Shown: positions 1 to 6,854 of the stretch, one piece after another
How positions within the stretch are numbered: position 1 is the first letter of the stretch
Layout: every line of letters begins with the position of its first letter
Source of the DNA: Ectopseudomonas composti
GTDB lineage: Bacteria > Pseudomonadota > Gammaproteobacteria > Pseudomonadales > Pseudomonadaceae
Assembly: GCF_900115475.1 (NCBI RefSeq)
Contig: NZ_FOWP01000012.1
Span: 1-64,000 of the forward strand
Direction of reading: 5' to 3'
Length of the DNA stretch: 64,000 bases
Notes under the pieces: generated by a model
The model's input: only the letters and a program-made list of their open reading frames with translations
Told to the model about the DNA's origin: nothing
The model's database searches: none
Made by a program: the position numbers and the translations under genes

Positions 1-2
1 TG

Positions 3-398
3 AACCACCCCTTCGCCCCGCGTACCTTTGCGGTTCGAGCACTGATGACCACCCAGGCCGAAGGCAAGCCCAGAGAGCTGGGCTTATTCGACGTGATCGA
101 CAGCGATGGCCAGGTGCTCGGTCAATCCCTGGCAGACCTTCGCCAGCTCGGCTACCTCGTGCGCATCCTCAGCCCCTGCATGGCCCATATCAGCCACCCC
201 ATGGGGTACTCCGGGCATGTCATGTGCCGGGGCAGGCCACCGCAGCGAGACAACAGCGGCAACCGACAGGCAGCTAACGGCATGTCTGCGGCTGCCTCTA
301 TCCGCTCGGATAGTTCCAGCCCCTTGCCTTCGATCCGCTCTCCGGTGCCGGTGACGGTAATACCGGATAGCGAATACCCCTCCAGGCCGTGGCGGTGA
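3..398 (+). CDS. Zot-like / pI-like phage assembly protein, C-terminal fragment
   Basis: An open frame enters from the left edge and ends at 398, so only the last 131 residues are visible. Zot/gpI proteins are inner-membrane ATPases driving extrusion of filamentous phage; the ATPase and membrane segment would lie upstream. The visible part holds a periplasmic-type segment with a paired-cysteine pattern: LGYLVRILSPC, then about 17 residues on, HVMC. It ends in a low-complexity Ser/Pro/Arg tail. This LGYxV...C...C arrangement followed by a disordered tail is typical of phage Zot C-termini. The call rests on that pattern plus position directly before the replication initiator. A shorter start at 45 would be artificial because the frame is open upstream. 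Confidence 0.6.
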   Translation, partial: NHPFAPRTFAVRALMTTQAEGKPRELGLFDVIDSDGQVLGQSLADLRQLGYLVRILSPCMAHISHPMGYSGHVMCRGRPPQRDNSGNRQAANGMSAAASIRSDSSSPLPSIRSPVPVTVIPDSEYPSRPWR

Positions 399-445
399 GC
401 GCGCCGCGAGCGAGCGGTTCAGTTCAGAGGGAGCGAGCGGCGCGC
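399..445. other. Hairpin between zot and rep, candidate phage replication/packaging signal
   Basis: GCGCGCCGC at 399-407 is the exact reverse complement of GCGGCGCGC at 437-445. The arms enclose a 29-base loop, and a GAGCGAGCGG direct repeat (408-417 and 431-440) lies just inside. The structure starts immediately after the zot stop codon. In filamentous phages, intergenic hairpins next to the replication gene serve as strand origins, packaging signals or terminators. There is no U-run after it, which argues against an intrinsic terminator. Role is inferred. Confidence 0.45.
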
Positions 446-524
446 AAGCCGCTGACGTCCCTGTAGCACGTCATATAACCCAACGTTAAACGTTTCAATT
501 CGTCACTATTTGGAGCATTGGAAA

Positions 525-1802
525 ATGGCAGTTAAAGACCTACTCCGCGTAGATCGTGAGTTCAAAAAGAGCCCAACCGGTAGGCTGTTTTTCGACAGCA
601 TGACCGCTCGGATAACTGACCTTTCCAACGTCCGAATCCTGGCCTGCAGCGTCGATACAGTCCGCCAGCTCTATCGAGGTCTGATCCGCCCGGAAATCAT
701 GAGCCTGTTCGAGAAGCCCGGCACCATCGTCGATTTCGCTGGCCAGCGCTGGCACTCGGGTCGTGTCAGCAAGGACTCTGGCTATCAGTACAAGCTGCAG
801 AACGCAGACCTCGGCATCATCCTGCTGGTCAAAAACTTCAACGCCAAGCTGGAGAACATCGGTCCCCACCTGAAAATCGAAGTGTCACCCCATGCCATCG
901 ATACCTTCTCGCCTGAGCGTCTGCAAGAGCGCCTCGACTACTACGCTAGCCACGTACTGACCAACGTCGAACGCAACCAATGCGCTGTCCACCTCGCGCT
1001 TGACCTCCAAGGCTGGCAACCACCTGCCGATCTGGTCGCCCGTATGCACTGCCGCGCACGTGCAGCCCGTGACATTTCCGGCATCAAGGAAATCCAGTGG
1101 ACGCTGGAGTCCGCCACCTACGGTAAAGGTCAGTCCTACCTGTTCGGCTCTGCCGGTGGCGTCCAGTTGGGTATCTACAACAAGACCGAACAGGCCCGAG
1201 CCATCGACAAGCTCGACTACTGGGAAAACGTCTGGAAGCGTCGCGACAGCTTCGACGAAGCCGACCCCGATAACTACAACCCCGAACAGGACGTGTGGCG
1301 CGTAGAGCTACGTTACCACCACTCTGTGATCCAGCAATTCGCCTCCGGCTCGTTCGACCTGCACAGCGGCGAAACCATTGAAACCAACAGCTACGCTGCC
1401 TTCGCACCGCACCTAGACGGCCTGTGGCGCTATGGCCTGCGCCAATTCAAGCTGCTGGCTCGCCCTGGCTACTTCGAACCGATTTGGACGCTGATCCGTG
1501 ACGATGTGCGCGTAGACCTGCCGGTCGATTCCTTGGTGGACGAAACCGAGTACAAGCGCCAATACAAGACCTCGCGAGGCTTCTCGGGGAAAAACGTCGA
1601 GCTATTCCTGGGAAACTTCGTCAGCCTGCTGGCACGGGAGCGAGTGGGCGCTAGGCGAGCATTTCACCGGCTCAAGGATTGGGAGTGCTGGCCGGTGATC
1701 CGCGACCACTATGCCGCCAAAGGCATGGATGAAGACGGGCTGTATAAGCACATCAAGGGAATCCTGGAGGAACGGCATGTGCGTTGGGGACGCGCTGTCT
1801 GA
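525..1802 (+). CDS. Phage replication initiation protein (Rep_trans-like, Pf-type)
   Basis: A 425-residue protein resembling the replication initiation factor of Pf-type filamentous phages, which nicks the double-stranded form to start rolling-circle replication. The central WRVELRYHHSVIQQF segment is the conserved WRvElR core of this family. An N-terminal alpha/beta region around residues 60-170 contains VHLALDLQGW, and a Lys/Arg-rich region follows near the end. ATG at 525 is preferred over an upstream TTG at 510 because GGAG lies nine bases before it. The stop overlaps the integrase start (TGATG at 1800-1804), so the two genes are translationally coupled. The catalytic tyrosine cannot be assigned by eye. 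Confidence 0.75.
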   Translation: MAVKDLLRVDREFKKSPTGRLFFDSMTARITDLSNVRILACSVDTVRQLYRGLIRPEIMSLFEKPGTIVDFAGQRWHSGRVSKDSGYQYKLQNADLGIILLVKNFNAKLENIGPHLKIEVSPHAIDTFSPERLQERLDYYASHVLTNVERNQCAVHLALDLQGWQPPADLVARMHCRARAARDISGIKEIQWTLESATYGKGQSYLFGSAGGVQLGIYNKTEQARAIDKLDYWENVWKRRDSFDEADPDNYNPEQDVWRVELRYHHSVIQQFASGSFDLHSGETIETNSYAAFAPHLDGLWRYGLRQFKLLARPGYFEPIWTLIRDDVRVDLPVDSLVDETEYKRQYKTSRGFSGKNVELFLGNFVSLLARERVGARRAFHRLKDWECWPVIRDHYAAKGMDEDGLYKHIKGILEERHVRWGRAV

Positions 1803-2872
1803 TGGCAATCGAGCAACTGCCTGACGGTCGCTGGAAAGTAGACGTGGAACCCATCAAGGGCCGGCGTTTCCGCAAGACCTTCAAGACCAAGGGTGAAGCC
1901 CAGCGCTTTGAAGCGACCTGCAGGGCCAATTGCATCGACTCGCCGGCCTGGACGCCCAAGCCGAAAGATCGTCGCCACCTCTCCGAACTCTGCACCCGGT
2001 ACCATGAACTGCACGGCCATGCCTTGGCTGATGGTGCCGCGATCCTCCGCACCCTGCAGAACCTGGCTAAAGACCTGGGCGACCCCATCGCGGTGAAGCT
2101 CACCGGCAACGCCTTCTGTGAAACACGCAGCGAACTGCTCAAGGCTGGCATTCAAGGCAAGACCATGAACAACCGGCTCGGCTACCTGAAAGCCCTGTTC
2201 AACGAGCTGCATCGCCTGGGCGATATCGACTACCCGAACCCGTTGGCCAAGGTCCGTCCGCTACGCCTGCAGGAACGCCCTATTTCCTACCTCTCGACCT
2301 GCCAGATAGCAGAACTGCTCGAGGCCCTGGATGACCGCACAACCAGCCCAGGAATCGGCCTGATCGCCCGCGTCTGCCTGAGTACGGGTGCCAGGTGGGG
2401 AGAAGCCCAGGCGCTGACACCTGAGCGAGTACGAAACGGCATGGTGACCTTTGCCAACACCAAGTCGAAGCGAACCCGGTCGATTCCGATTGATAAGGCC
2501 CTGGAAAAGTCCCTGCAGATCTACTTCAAGCGTCACGGCCTGTTCACCAACTGCATGCTGACCTTTAGCCGTGTACTGGAGAAGACCTCGATCAAGCTCC
2601 CGGCCGGCCAGGCCACGCACGTACTGCGACACACATTCGCCAGTCACTTCGTCATGCGGGGCGGGAACATCCTGACGCTGCAGAAAATCCTGGGGCATAC
2701 GTCACTGGCAATGACAATGCGTTATGCACACCTGTCGCCCGATCACCTGCAGGACGCATTGAGGCTGAACCCACTGATTGATGACCCTCTTTCAGCTCCT
2801 GGCATGCGCGAATCCATCAAGGAAGGCATGGCCGAACCTGTAGCCGACTGCGCTAAGGAATTGGACTGGTGA
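1802..2872 (+). CDS. Phage tyrosine recombinase / integrase
   Basis: A 356-residue site-specific recombinase that would insert and excise the prophage at the tRNA-Ser gene. Catalytic residues are visible in order: Arg in STGARWGEA, a beta-strand Lys in NTKSKRTRS, His and Arg in HVLRHTFASH, His in LGHTSLAMTM and the nucleophile Tyr in MRYAHLS. The N-terminal domain (MAIEQLPDGRWKVDV) has the AP2-like arm-binding fold typical of short phage integrases. Start 1802 overlaps the rep stop; an in-frame upstream start at 1784 would lie inside rep. The gene ends 105 bases from the tRNA 3' end, the usual position for an integrase beside its attachment site. Confidence 0.93.
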   Translation: MAIEQLPDGRWKVDVEPIKGRRFRKTFKTKGEAQRFEATCRANCIDSPAWTPKPKDRRHLSELCTRYHELHGHALADGAAILRTLQNLAKDLGDPIAVKLTGNAFCETRSELLKAGIQGKTMNNRLGYLKALFNELHRLGDIDYPNPLAKVRPLRLQERPISYLSTCQIAELLEALDDRTTSPGIGLIARVCLSTGARWGEAQALTPERVRNGMVTFANTKSKRTRSIPIDKALEKSLQIYFKRHGLFTNCMLTFSRVLEKTSIKLPAGQATHVLRHTFASHFVMRGGNILTLQKILGHTSLAMTMRYAHLSPDHLQDALRLNPLIDDPLSAPGMRESIKEGMAEPVADCAKELDW

Positions 2873-2885
2873 TTCAGCAGACAAG

Positions 2886-2920
2886 GGCTTTCGACACTTT
2901 TTCGACACCTGCCGAAAGCC
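2886..2920. repeat. Paired TTTCGACAC repeats inside an inverted repeat, candidate recombinase arm sites
   Basis: TTTCGACAC occurs at 2889-2897 and 2900-2908, eleven bases apart, which is one helical turn. Both are bracketed by GGCTTTCG (2886-2893) and its exact reverse complement CGAAAGCC (2913-2920). The block lies between the integrase stop and the tRNA 3' end, where integrase or excisionase arm sites are expected. No U-run follows. Function is inferred. Confidence 0.4.
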
Positions 2921-2927
2921 AGAAAGC

Positions 2928-2963
2928 AAAAAGCCCCGAAAACTTGTTAGCTTTCAGGGCTTT
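2928..2963 (-). terminator. Intrinsic terminator downstream of tRNA-Ser
   Basis: Read on the minus strand, AAAGCCCTGAAA pairs with TTTTCGGGGCTTT (with G-U pairs) and a T-run follows. It sits just past the tRNA 3' end, so it would end the tRNA transcript. It may also be part of the duplicated attachment region. Confidence 0.6.
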
Positions 2964-2977
2964 AGGTATTGCGAAAG

Positions 2978-3067
2978 TGGCGGTGAAGAAGAGATTCGAA
3001 CTCTTGATACGGTTTCCCGTATACACACTTTCCAGGCGTGCTCCTTCAACCGCTCGGACACTTCACC
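2978..3067 (-). tRNA. tRNA-Ser (anticodon GGA)
   Basis: On the minus strand the 90-base sequence begins GGTGAAG and ends CTTCACC-G-CCA, giving a perfect seven-base acceptor stem and an encoded CCA end. The anticodon loop reads CTGGAAA, anticodon GGA (decodes UCC/UCU). A long variable arm (TATACGGGAAACCGTAT) and the T-loop GTTCGAATC mark a class II serine tRNA. The inovirus integrase converges on its 3' end, making this gene the attachment site. Confidence 0.96.
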
Positions 3068-3157
3068 GGATCTCGATTGGCTGTGCAGCCCGTCGAGGTG
3101 CGCTAATGTAGTCGAATGTTTTCCTGATGGCAAATTTTTTTTAAAGGATTCATGCGC

Positions 3158-3376
3158 TTAAGAGCGTAGCGGGTTTTCGTCGCGCTCGTCACTGGGTGGC
3201 TCATCGAAGCGAATGTGGCCGAATAGCAGGAATCCCAGGGACATGAACAGGCCTACGCCGAATAGCAGCAACACGCCGGATGGGCTGCGCAGGTAGAGGC
3301 TTTCGCTGAGCACGACCGATGCCAGCAGCAGACTAATCACGGCCAGCATATAAAGGATGGAATAGAGGGTGTTCAT
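3158..3376 (-). CDS. Small two-helix inner-membrane protein of unknown function
   Basis: A 72-residue protein with two hydrophobic segments, roughly residues 4-25 (YSILYMLAVISLLLASVV) and 31-52 (SGVLLLFGVGLFMSLGFLLF), followed by a charged acidic tail (EPPSDERDENPLRS). This predicts two transmembrane helices with a short cytoplasmic tail. The ATG at 3376 is preceded by AGGAG six bases upstream; a longer upstream frame lacks such a site and does not start hydrophobic. I do not recognise the family. It is monocistronic, between the tRNA and the crotonase-family gene, which is on the other strand. Confidence 0.7.
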   Translation of the reverse strand: MNTLYSILYMLAVISLLLASVVLSESLYLRSPSGVLLLFGVGLFMSLGFLLFGHIRFDEPPSDERDENPLRS

Positions 3377-3562
3377 GGGCAGCTCCTTCGGTACGCAGCC
3401 CACCTTAGAGGCCAGGCCTCGCGCTCGGCCAATTGCCATCCACCATCGCCACGATAGGCAAAAACGCTGACCCACCAGTCAGCCACAGCGCTTTACCAGA
3501 GCGGTTCGGCTGAGTACCTTCTGCCCACATTCAGCCCTGCTGCTCTAACAAGGAAAACTGCC

Positions 3563-4252
3563 ATGAGCGACCTGATCAGCTATCAACTCGAAGACGGCAT
3601 CGCCACCCTCACCCTGAGCAATGGCAAGGTCAACGCCATCTCGCCCGACGTGATCGCCGCATTCAACGCCGCGCTCGATCGTGCAGAGCAAGATCGCGCC
3701 ATCGTCATCATCACCGGGCAGCCGGGCATTCTTTCTGGCGGCTACGACCTGAAGGTGATGACCTCCGGCGCGCAGAACGCGATCAATCTGGTAGCTGCTG
3801 GCTCCACGCTGGCGCGGCGCATGCTCGCTCACCCCTACCCGATCATCGTCGCTTGCCCCGGTCATGCCGTGGCCAAGGGCGCCTTCATTCTGCTGTCGTC
3901 CGATTACCGCATCGGCGTCGAGGGCCCCTTCAATATCGGTCTGAACGAAGTGCAGATCGGCATGACCATGCATCACGTGGGCATCGAGCTGGCCCGTGAT
4001 CGCTTGCGCAAGTCAGCATTCCACCGCTCAGTGATCAATGGCGAGATGTTCGACCCGGCAGGCGCGGTAGACGCCGGCTTCCTGGACAAGGTAGTACCGG
4101 CCGAGCAACTGCTGGCCACCGCACAAACCGTGGCGCAGCAGATGAAGAAGATCAACATGACCGCGCACAAAAACACCAAGCTGAAGGTGCGCAAAGCTCT
4201 GCTGGAAACCCTCGATGCCGCCATCGAGACGGACAAGCAGCACCTGATGTAA
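3563..4252 (+). CDS. Enoyl-CoA hydratase/isomerase (crotonase) family protein
   Basis: A 229-residue crotonase-fold protein, somewhat shorter than the usual 255-265. The N-terminal strand signature (YQLEDGIATLTLSNGKVNAI) is typical. The oxyanion-hole segments are visible: ILSGGYDLKVM, and PGHAVAKGAFILLSSDYRIG with the small residues at the expected place. A glutamate in FNIGLNEVQIGM matches the first catalytic position. The second crotonase glutamate is not obvious in MHHVGIELARDRL, so the reaction could be isomerisation or thioester hydrolysis rather than hydration. It acts on an acyl-CoA in the cytoplasm; the substrate is unknown. A strong bidirectional terminator follows, so it is probably transcribed alone. 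Confidence 0.85.
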   Translation: MSDLISYQLEDGIATLTLSNGKVNAISPDVIAAFNAALDRAEQDRAIVIITGQPGILSGGYDLKVMTSGAQNAINLVAAGSTLARRMLAHPYPIIVACPGHAVAKGAFILLSSDYRIGVEGPFNIGLNEVQIGMTMHHVGIELARDRLRKSAFHRSVINGEMFDPAGAVDAGFLDKVVPAEQLLATAQTVAQQMKKINMTAHKNTKLKVRKALLETLDAAIETDKQHLM

Positions 4253-4273
4253 GCACGCAATACTGCGCCAATG

Positions 4274-4309
4274 AAAAGCGCCGCTTCCGTTGAGGTCGCG
4301 GCGCTTTTT
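4274..4309. terminator. Bidirectional intrinsic terminator
   Basis: AAAAGCGCCGC pairs with GCGGCGCTTTTT around a 13-base loop. It has A- and T-runs on both sides and lies between the convergent crotonase-family and lipoprotein genes. Confidence 0.85.
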
Positions 4310-4368
4310 CTTTGTGCATCTCGCCATTGATCCACCGCCGACTTTCGGTGCGCGGCGCCCCCTGCGGG

Positions 4369-4761
4369 TCAGCCGGAATAGTCGAGGGCCGTCCAGGTGC
4401 GACTCAGGCCTTGCGCCAGCACGCAGCCAGGTTTGCTCAATTGCTCGTTGAAGGACGCCGGCAACAGCGTGGTTTCCCCCTCCGCGGCGCCGTGCCGCTC
4501 GGTCAGCCACTGCAGCTTGCCGCAGTTGGGCGTTTCGATCACGTAACTGGCTGCGATGTTCGAGTGGTGGCTGGGCAGACGGACCACGTCGAGTACGACG
4601 CCCACCTCCTCAATTCGATGACCATCGGAAACCAATACGGCCCAGGCCTGCTCGCCTTCGATTACCAGATAGGCACCGTTGGCCTGTGGTCGCTCGATCT
4701 GCGGTTGCGCACAGCCGCTGAGCAGGGCCAATAGCACAATCGTCATCAGCATCTGTTGCAT
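4369..4761 (-). CDS. Predicted lipoprotein of unknown function
   Basis: A 130-residue protein starting MQQMLMTIVLLALLSGCAQ, a lipoprotein signal peptide with lipobox LLSGC, so the mature protein is attached through Cys near residue 17. The Gln after the Cys favours outer-membrane sorting. The remainder is a small soluble domain containing two further cysteines (PNCGKLQW and KPGCVLAQ) that could form a disulphide. No family is recognised. A GTG/ATG further upstream at 4797 would add 12 residues before the signal peptide and is less likely. The gene is convergent with the crotonase gene and shares its terminator. Confidence 0.75.
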   Translation of the reverse strand: MQQMLMTIVLLALLSGCAQPQIERPQANGAYLVIEGEQAWAVLVSDGHRIEEVGVVLDVVRLPSHHSNIAASYVIETPNCGKLQWLTERHGAAEGETTLLPASFNEQLSKPGCVLAQGLSRTWTALDYSG

Positions 4762-4841
4762 TGCCAATACCCCCTTACAAGGCGCCCACATCTGCACGGT
4801 GGACGGGTTGTTGTCGCCTGAGTGAGGTCACTATCACTCAA

Positions 4842-4860
4842 TACTGTTTATTTGTACAGT
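4842..4860. promoter_or_regulatory. LexA (SOS) operator
   Basis: TACTGT-N8-ACAGT at 4842-4860; the core CTGTTTATTTGTACAG has the CTG-N10-CAG layout with an AT-rich centre that LexA binds in gammaproteobacteria. It lies 56 bases before the start codon of the 104-residue gene, where promoter overlap is expected. Just upstream, GAGTGA (4820-4825) and TCACTC (4834-4839) form a further inverted repeat of unknown meaning. Confidence 0.85.
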
Positions 4861-4915
4861 GTTTTTAGATTACCCTATTGCACAGGTAAAACACCGATCA
4901 AACAGGAGCGCCATC

Positions 4916-5230
4916 ATGCTGGACGTACTGCAGCTGAAACACCGAGTGAACCGCATGCCGCTGGAGCGAGTGCGCGAGATGGTCGATGAGCTGCTGCTCG
5001 AAGGCATCGTCACCGAGAGTCGCACTCCGTTCAATCGCCAGCATTTCAATAGCTGTTTCGCCGAGATCGAGGCGCTGTTGCAGCGTGCGGGCTATCACCG
5101 ACAGCTCGATGTTGTTGGTTATCAGGGGCTCGCTTACGCGTTGTTCGATCCGGCCCGCTGGGAGGCCGTAGAAGTGCTGCGTTGGTTGCGCGACTTCGTT
5201 GAGGAAGCGCATATCCAGCCGGCCTCGTAG
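4916..5230 (+). CDS. Small LexA-controlled protein of unknown function
   Basis: A 104-residue soluble, mostly helical protein rich in Arg, Glu and Leu, with no signal peptide or membrane segment. ATG 4916 is preceded by AGGAG and is preferred to an upstream start at 4859 that would fall in the LexA box. Recognisable stretches such as REMVDELLLEGIVTESR and EIEALLQRAGYHRQ suggest helix bundles, but I cannot name a domain. The near-perfect LexA operator upstream means it is very probably induced by DNA damage. It seems monocistronic. Functions of such small SOS proteins range from division inhibition to polymerase accessory roles; none can be chosen from sequence. Confidence 0.8.
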   Translation: MLDVLQLKHRVNRMPLERVREMVDELLLEGIVTESRTPFNRQHFNSCFAEIEALLQRAGYHRQLDVVGYQGLAYALFDPARWEAVEVLRWLRDFVEEAHIQPAS

Positions 5231-5400
5231 AGACGATAACCGACCCAAAAAGGCTCAGCGAGTCATGGTCGTGCACGACATTGGCTCATGGCGACGCGCA
5301 TCGACTCAGGCTACCCCGCCGCTGCTAGCAGGCGACAAGCGCCTCAAGACGGCCCGTAGCGCGTCATCCGACTACGGCAAATGCAGTCAGCAAACAGAAC

Positions 5401-5416
5401 TGGCAAGCCCCTTGCT
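5401..5416 (+). promoter_or_regulatory. Sigma-54 (RpoN) -24/-12 promoter of nrtABD
   Basis: TGGCAAG-CCCC-TTGCT matches the RpoN consensus TGGCACG-N4-TTGCW with the invariant GG and GC ten bases apart. Transcription would start near 5427, just before the first leader hairpin. This fits nitrogen control by NtrC, the known regulator of nitrate assimilation in pseudomonads. Confidence 0.8.
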
Positions 5417-5440
5417 AGATCACGGCAAGCATCCTGTGTA

Positions 5441-5533
5441 GCACGCCAACGGCGGCGGGCCGAGGATCACGGACAACGGCGTCCGTCCGGTCACCTTCCT
5501 CCCATCGAGGTGATCTGACGTACGCCGTTTTTT
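5441..5533 (+). promoter_or_regulatory. ANTAR (NasT-type) antitermination leader of nrtABD
   Basis: Two hairpins each carry the six-base loop AACGGC (A at position 1, G at position 4, the ANTAR-binding signature). In the first, GCACGCC/GGCGGGC (5441-5460, one A-G mismatch) surround the loop at 5448-5453. In the second, ACGGAC/GTCCGT (5469-5486) surround the loop at 5475-5480. The second hairpin is mutually exclusive with a terminator: AACGGCGT (5475-5482) pairs with ACGCCGTT (5522-5529), reinforced by CGTC/GACG and GTCACC/GGTGAT, and ends in six T's (5528-5533). A NasT-like protein binding the tandem hairpins would stop the terminator forming when nitrate or nitrite is present. Confidence 0.88.
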
Positions 5534-5558
5534 ATGCGCCCGAAAAAGAGATCAGCCA

Positions 5559-6842
5559 ATGACCGATCGTGATTCGAAAAAGACCGTCGACAACAGCCGC
5601 CGCAACTTCCTCAAGCAATCCATCGCCATGGCCGGCGCCATCGGTGGTATCGCCGCCCTTGGTCTCTCGGCCCCAGCCTCGCTACGCAGCGCTGCCTGGG
5701 CAGCTGGCTCCGACGCCCCGGAAAAGGCCGCGCTGAAAGTGGGTTTCATCCCGCTGACCGATTGCGCCTCGGTGGTGGTCGCGGCAACGCAAGGCTTTGG
5801 CGAGAAGTACGGCCTGACTATCACGCCGAGCAAGGAGGCGTCCTGGGCCGGTGTGCGTGACAAGCTCAACACCGGCGAGCTGGATGCAGCCCACGTGCTC
5901 TACGGCATGATGTACGGCGCTCAGCTGGGTCTGGCCGGCCCGCAGAGGGATATGGCCGTGCTCATGGGCCTGAACCAGAATGGCCAGGCCATCACCCTGT
6001 CCAGGCAACTGCGCGAGGCGGGTGTCAGCAACGGCGCACAGCTGGCCGAGCACGTGAAAAAAGGCGGCAACCCGCTGACCTTCGCCCAGACCTTCCCCAC
6101 CGGCACCCACGCCATGTGGCTGTATTACTGGCTGGCCAGCGTCGGTATCAACCCGATGAGCGACGTGAAAACCATCGTCGTGCCGCCGCCACAGATGGTG
6201 GCCAACATGCGCGTCGGCAATATGGACGGCTTCTGCGTGGGCGAGCCCTGGGGTGCACGGGCGATCTTCGACAAGATCGGTTTCACTGCGACCACCACCC
6301 AGCAGATCTGGCCCGACCACCCGGAGAAAGTGCTAGGCACCACGCGCGCCTTTATCGAGCAGTATCCCAATGCCGCCCGCGCGCTGATCATGGCCATTCT
6401 CGATGCCAGCCGCTTCATCGAGGCCAGCGAGGAGAACCGCAAGAGCACCGCCAAGCTGATTTCCGGCAAGGCCTACGTCAACGCACCGGTGCAGGTGATC
6501 GAACCGCGCTTTCTCGCCCAGTACGAGGACGGCCTCGGCAACAGCTGGAAGGACGAGCACGCCATGGCCTTCTGCAAGGACGGCAGCGTCAACTTCCCCT
6601 ACCACTCCGACGGCATGTGGTTCCTCACCCAGTTCAAACGCTGGGGCCTGCTCAAGGATGCACCGGACTACGCGGCCGTCGCAGCGCAGATCAACCAGAC
6701 CGCGCTCTACAGCGAAGCGGCCAGCGCATTGAAACTGGCGGTACCCAGCAGCCCGCTGCGCAGCAGCACGCTGATCGACGGTGTGGTCTGGGACGGCAGC
6801 AACCCGGCCGCCTACGCCGACTCCTTTGCCATCAAAGCCTGA
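5559..6842 (+). CDS. nrtA: Nitrate ABC transporter substrate-binding protein (NrtA/CmpA family)
   Basis: A 427-residue periplasmic binding protein. The N-terminus carries a Tat signal peptide: SRRNFLKQSIAMAG, a twin-arginine motif followed by a hydrophobic stretch ending near AAWAAG. The body has the CmpA/NrtA features: KVGFIPLTDCASVVVA, then LNTGELDAAHVL and GNMDGFCVGEPWGARA, the ligand-lobe segments of nitrate/bicarbonate binders. NasS, the cytoplasmic nitrate sensor, is a homologue, but it lacks an export signal and is paired with nasT. The signal and the following permease and ATPase genes show this one is the transporter subunit. It sits directly behind the sigma-54/ANTAR leader and heads the nrtABD operon. 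Confidence 0.92.
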   Translation: MTDRDSKKTVDNSRRNFLKQSIAMAGAIGGIAALGLSAPASLRSAAWAAGSDAPEKAALKVGFIPLTDCASVVVAATQGFGEKYGLTITPSKEASWAGVRDKLNTGELDAAHVLYGMMYGAQLGLAGPQRDMAVLMGLNQNGQAITLSRQLREAGVSNGAQLAEHVKKGGNPLTFAQTFPTGTHAMWLYYWLASVGINPMSDVKTIVVPPPQMVANMRVGNMDGFCVGEPWGARAIFDKIGFTATTTQQIWPDHPEKVLGTTRAFIEQYPNAARALIMAILDASRFIEASEENRKSTAKLISGKAYVNAPVQVIEPRFLAQYEDGLGNSWKDEHAMAFCKDGSVNFPYHSDGMWFLTQFKRWGLLKDAPDYAAVAAQINQTALYSEAASALKLAVPSSPLRSSTLIDGVVWDGSNPAAYADSFAIKA

Positions 6843-6854
6843 TCGGAGGTCGAC

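Larger units (their letters stand above)
1..2977 (+). mobile_element. Right end of a Pf-like inovirus (filamentous phage) prophage
   Basis: Three consecutive plus-strand genes, a Zot-like assembly protein (5' end outside the window), a replication initiator and a tyrosine integrase, end against the 3' end of a tRNA-Ser gene. This is the terminal gene order of integrated Pf-type phages (zot, rep, int, tRNA). Structural genes (coat, minor coat, ssDNA-binding protein) would lie to the left, outside the window. The rep stop and int start overlap. The left attachment site is not visible, so completeness cannot be judged. The block is inferred from order and family; I cannot tell whether it is active. 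Confidence 0.8.
5231..5558. other. Non-coding regulatory region upstream of nrtA
   Basis: These 328 bases hold no convincing gene. They contain a 12-bp palindrome GTCGTGCACGAC (5268-5279, a possible upstream activator site), a sigma-54-type promoter at 5401-5416 and a two-hairpin antitermination leader with terminator at 5441-5533. Confidence 0.8.

Noticed and set aside
5559..6842. Reading the NrtA-family protein as NasS, the nitrate sensor
   Set aside because: It has a Tat signal peptide and is followed by permease and ATPase genes rather than nasT.
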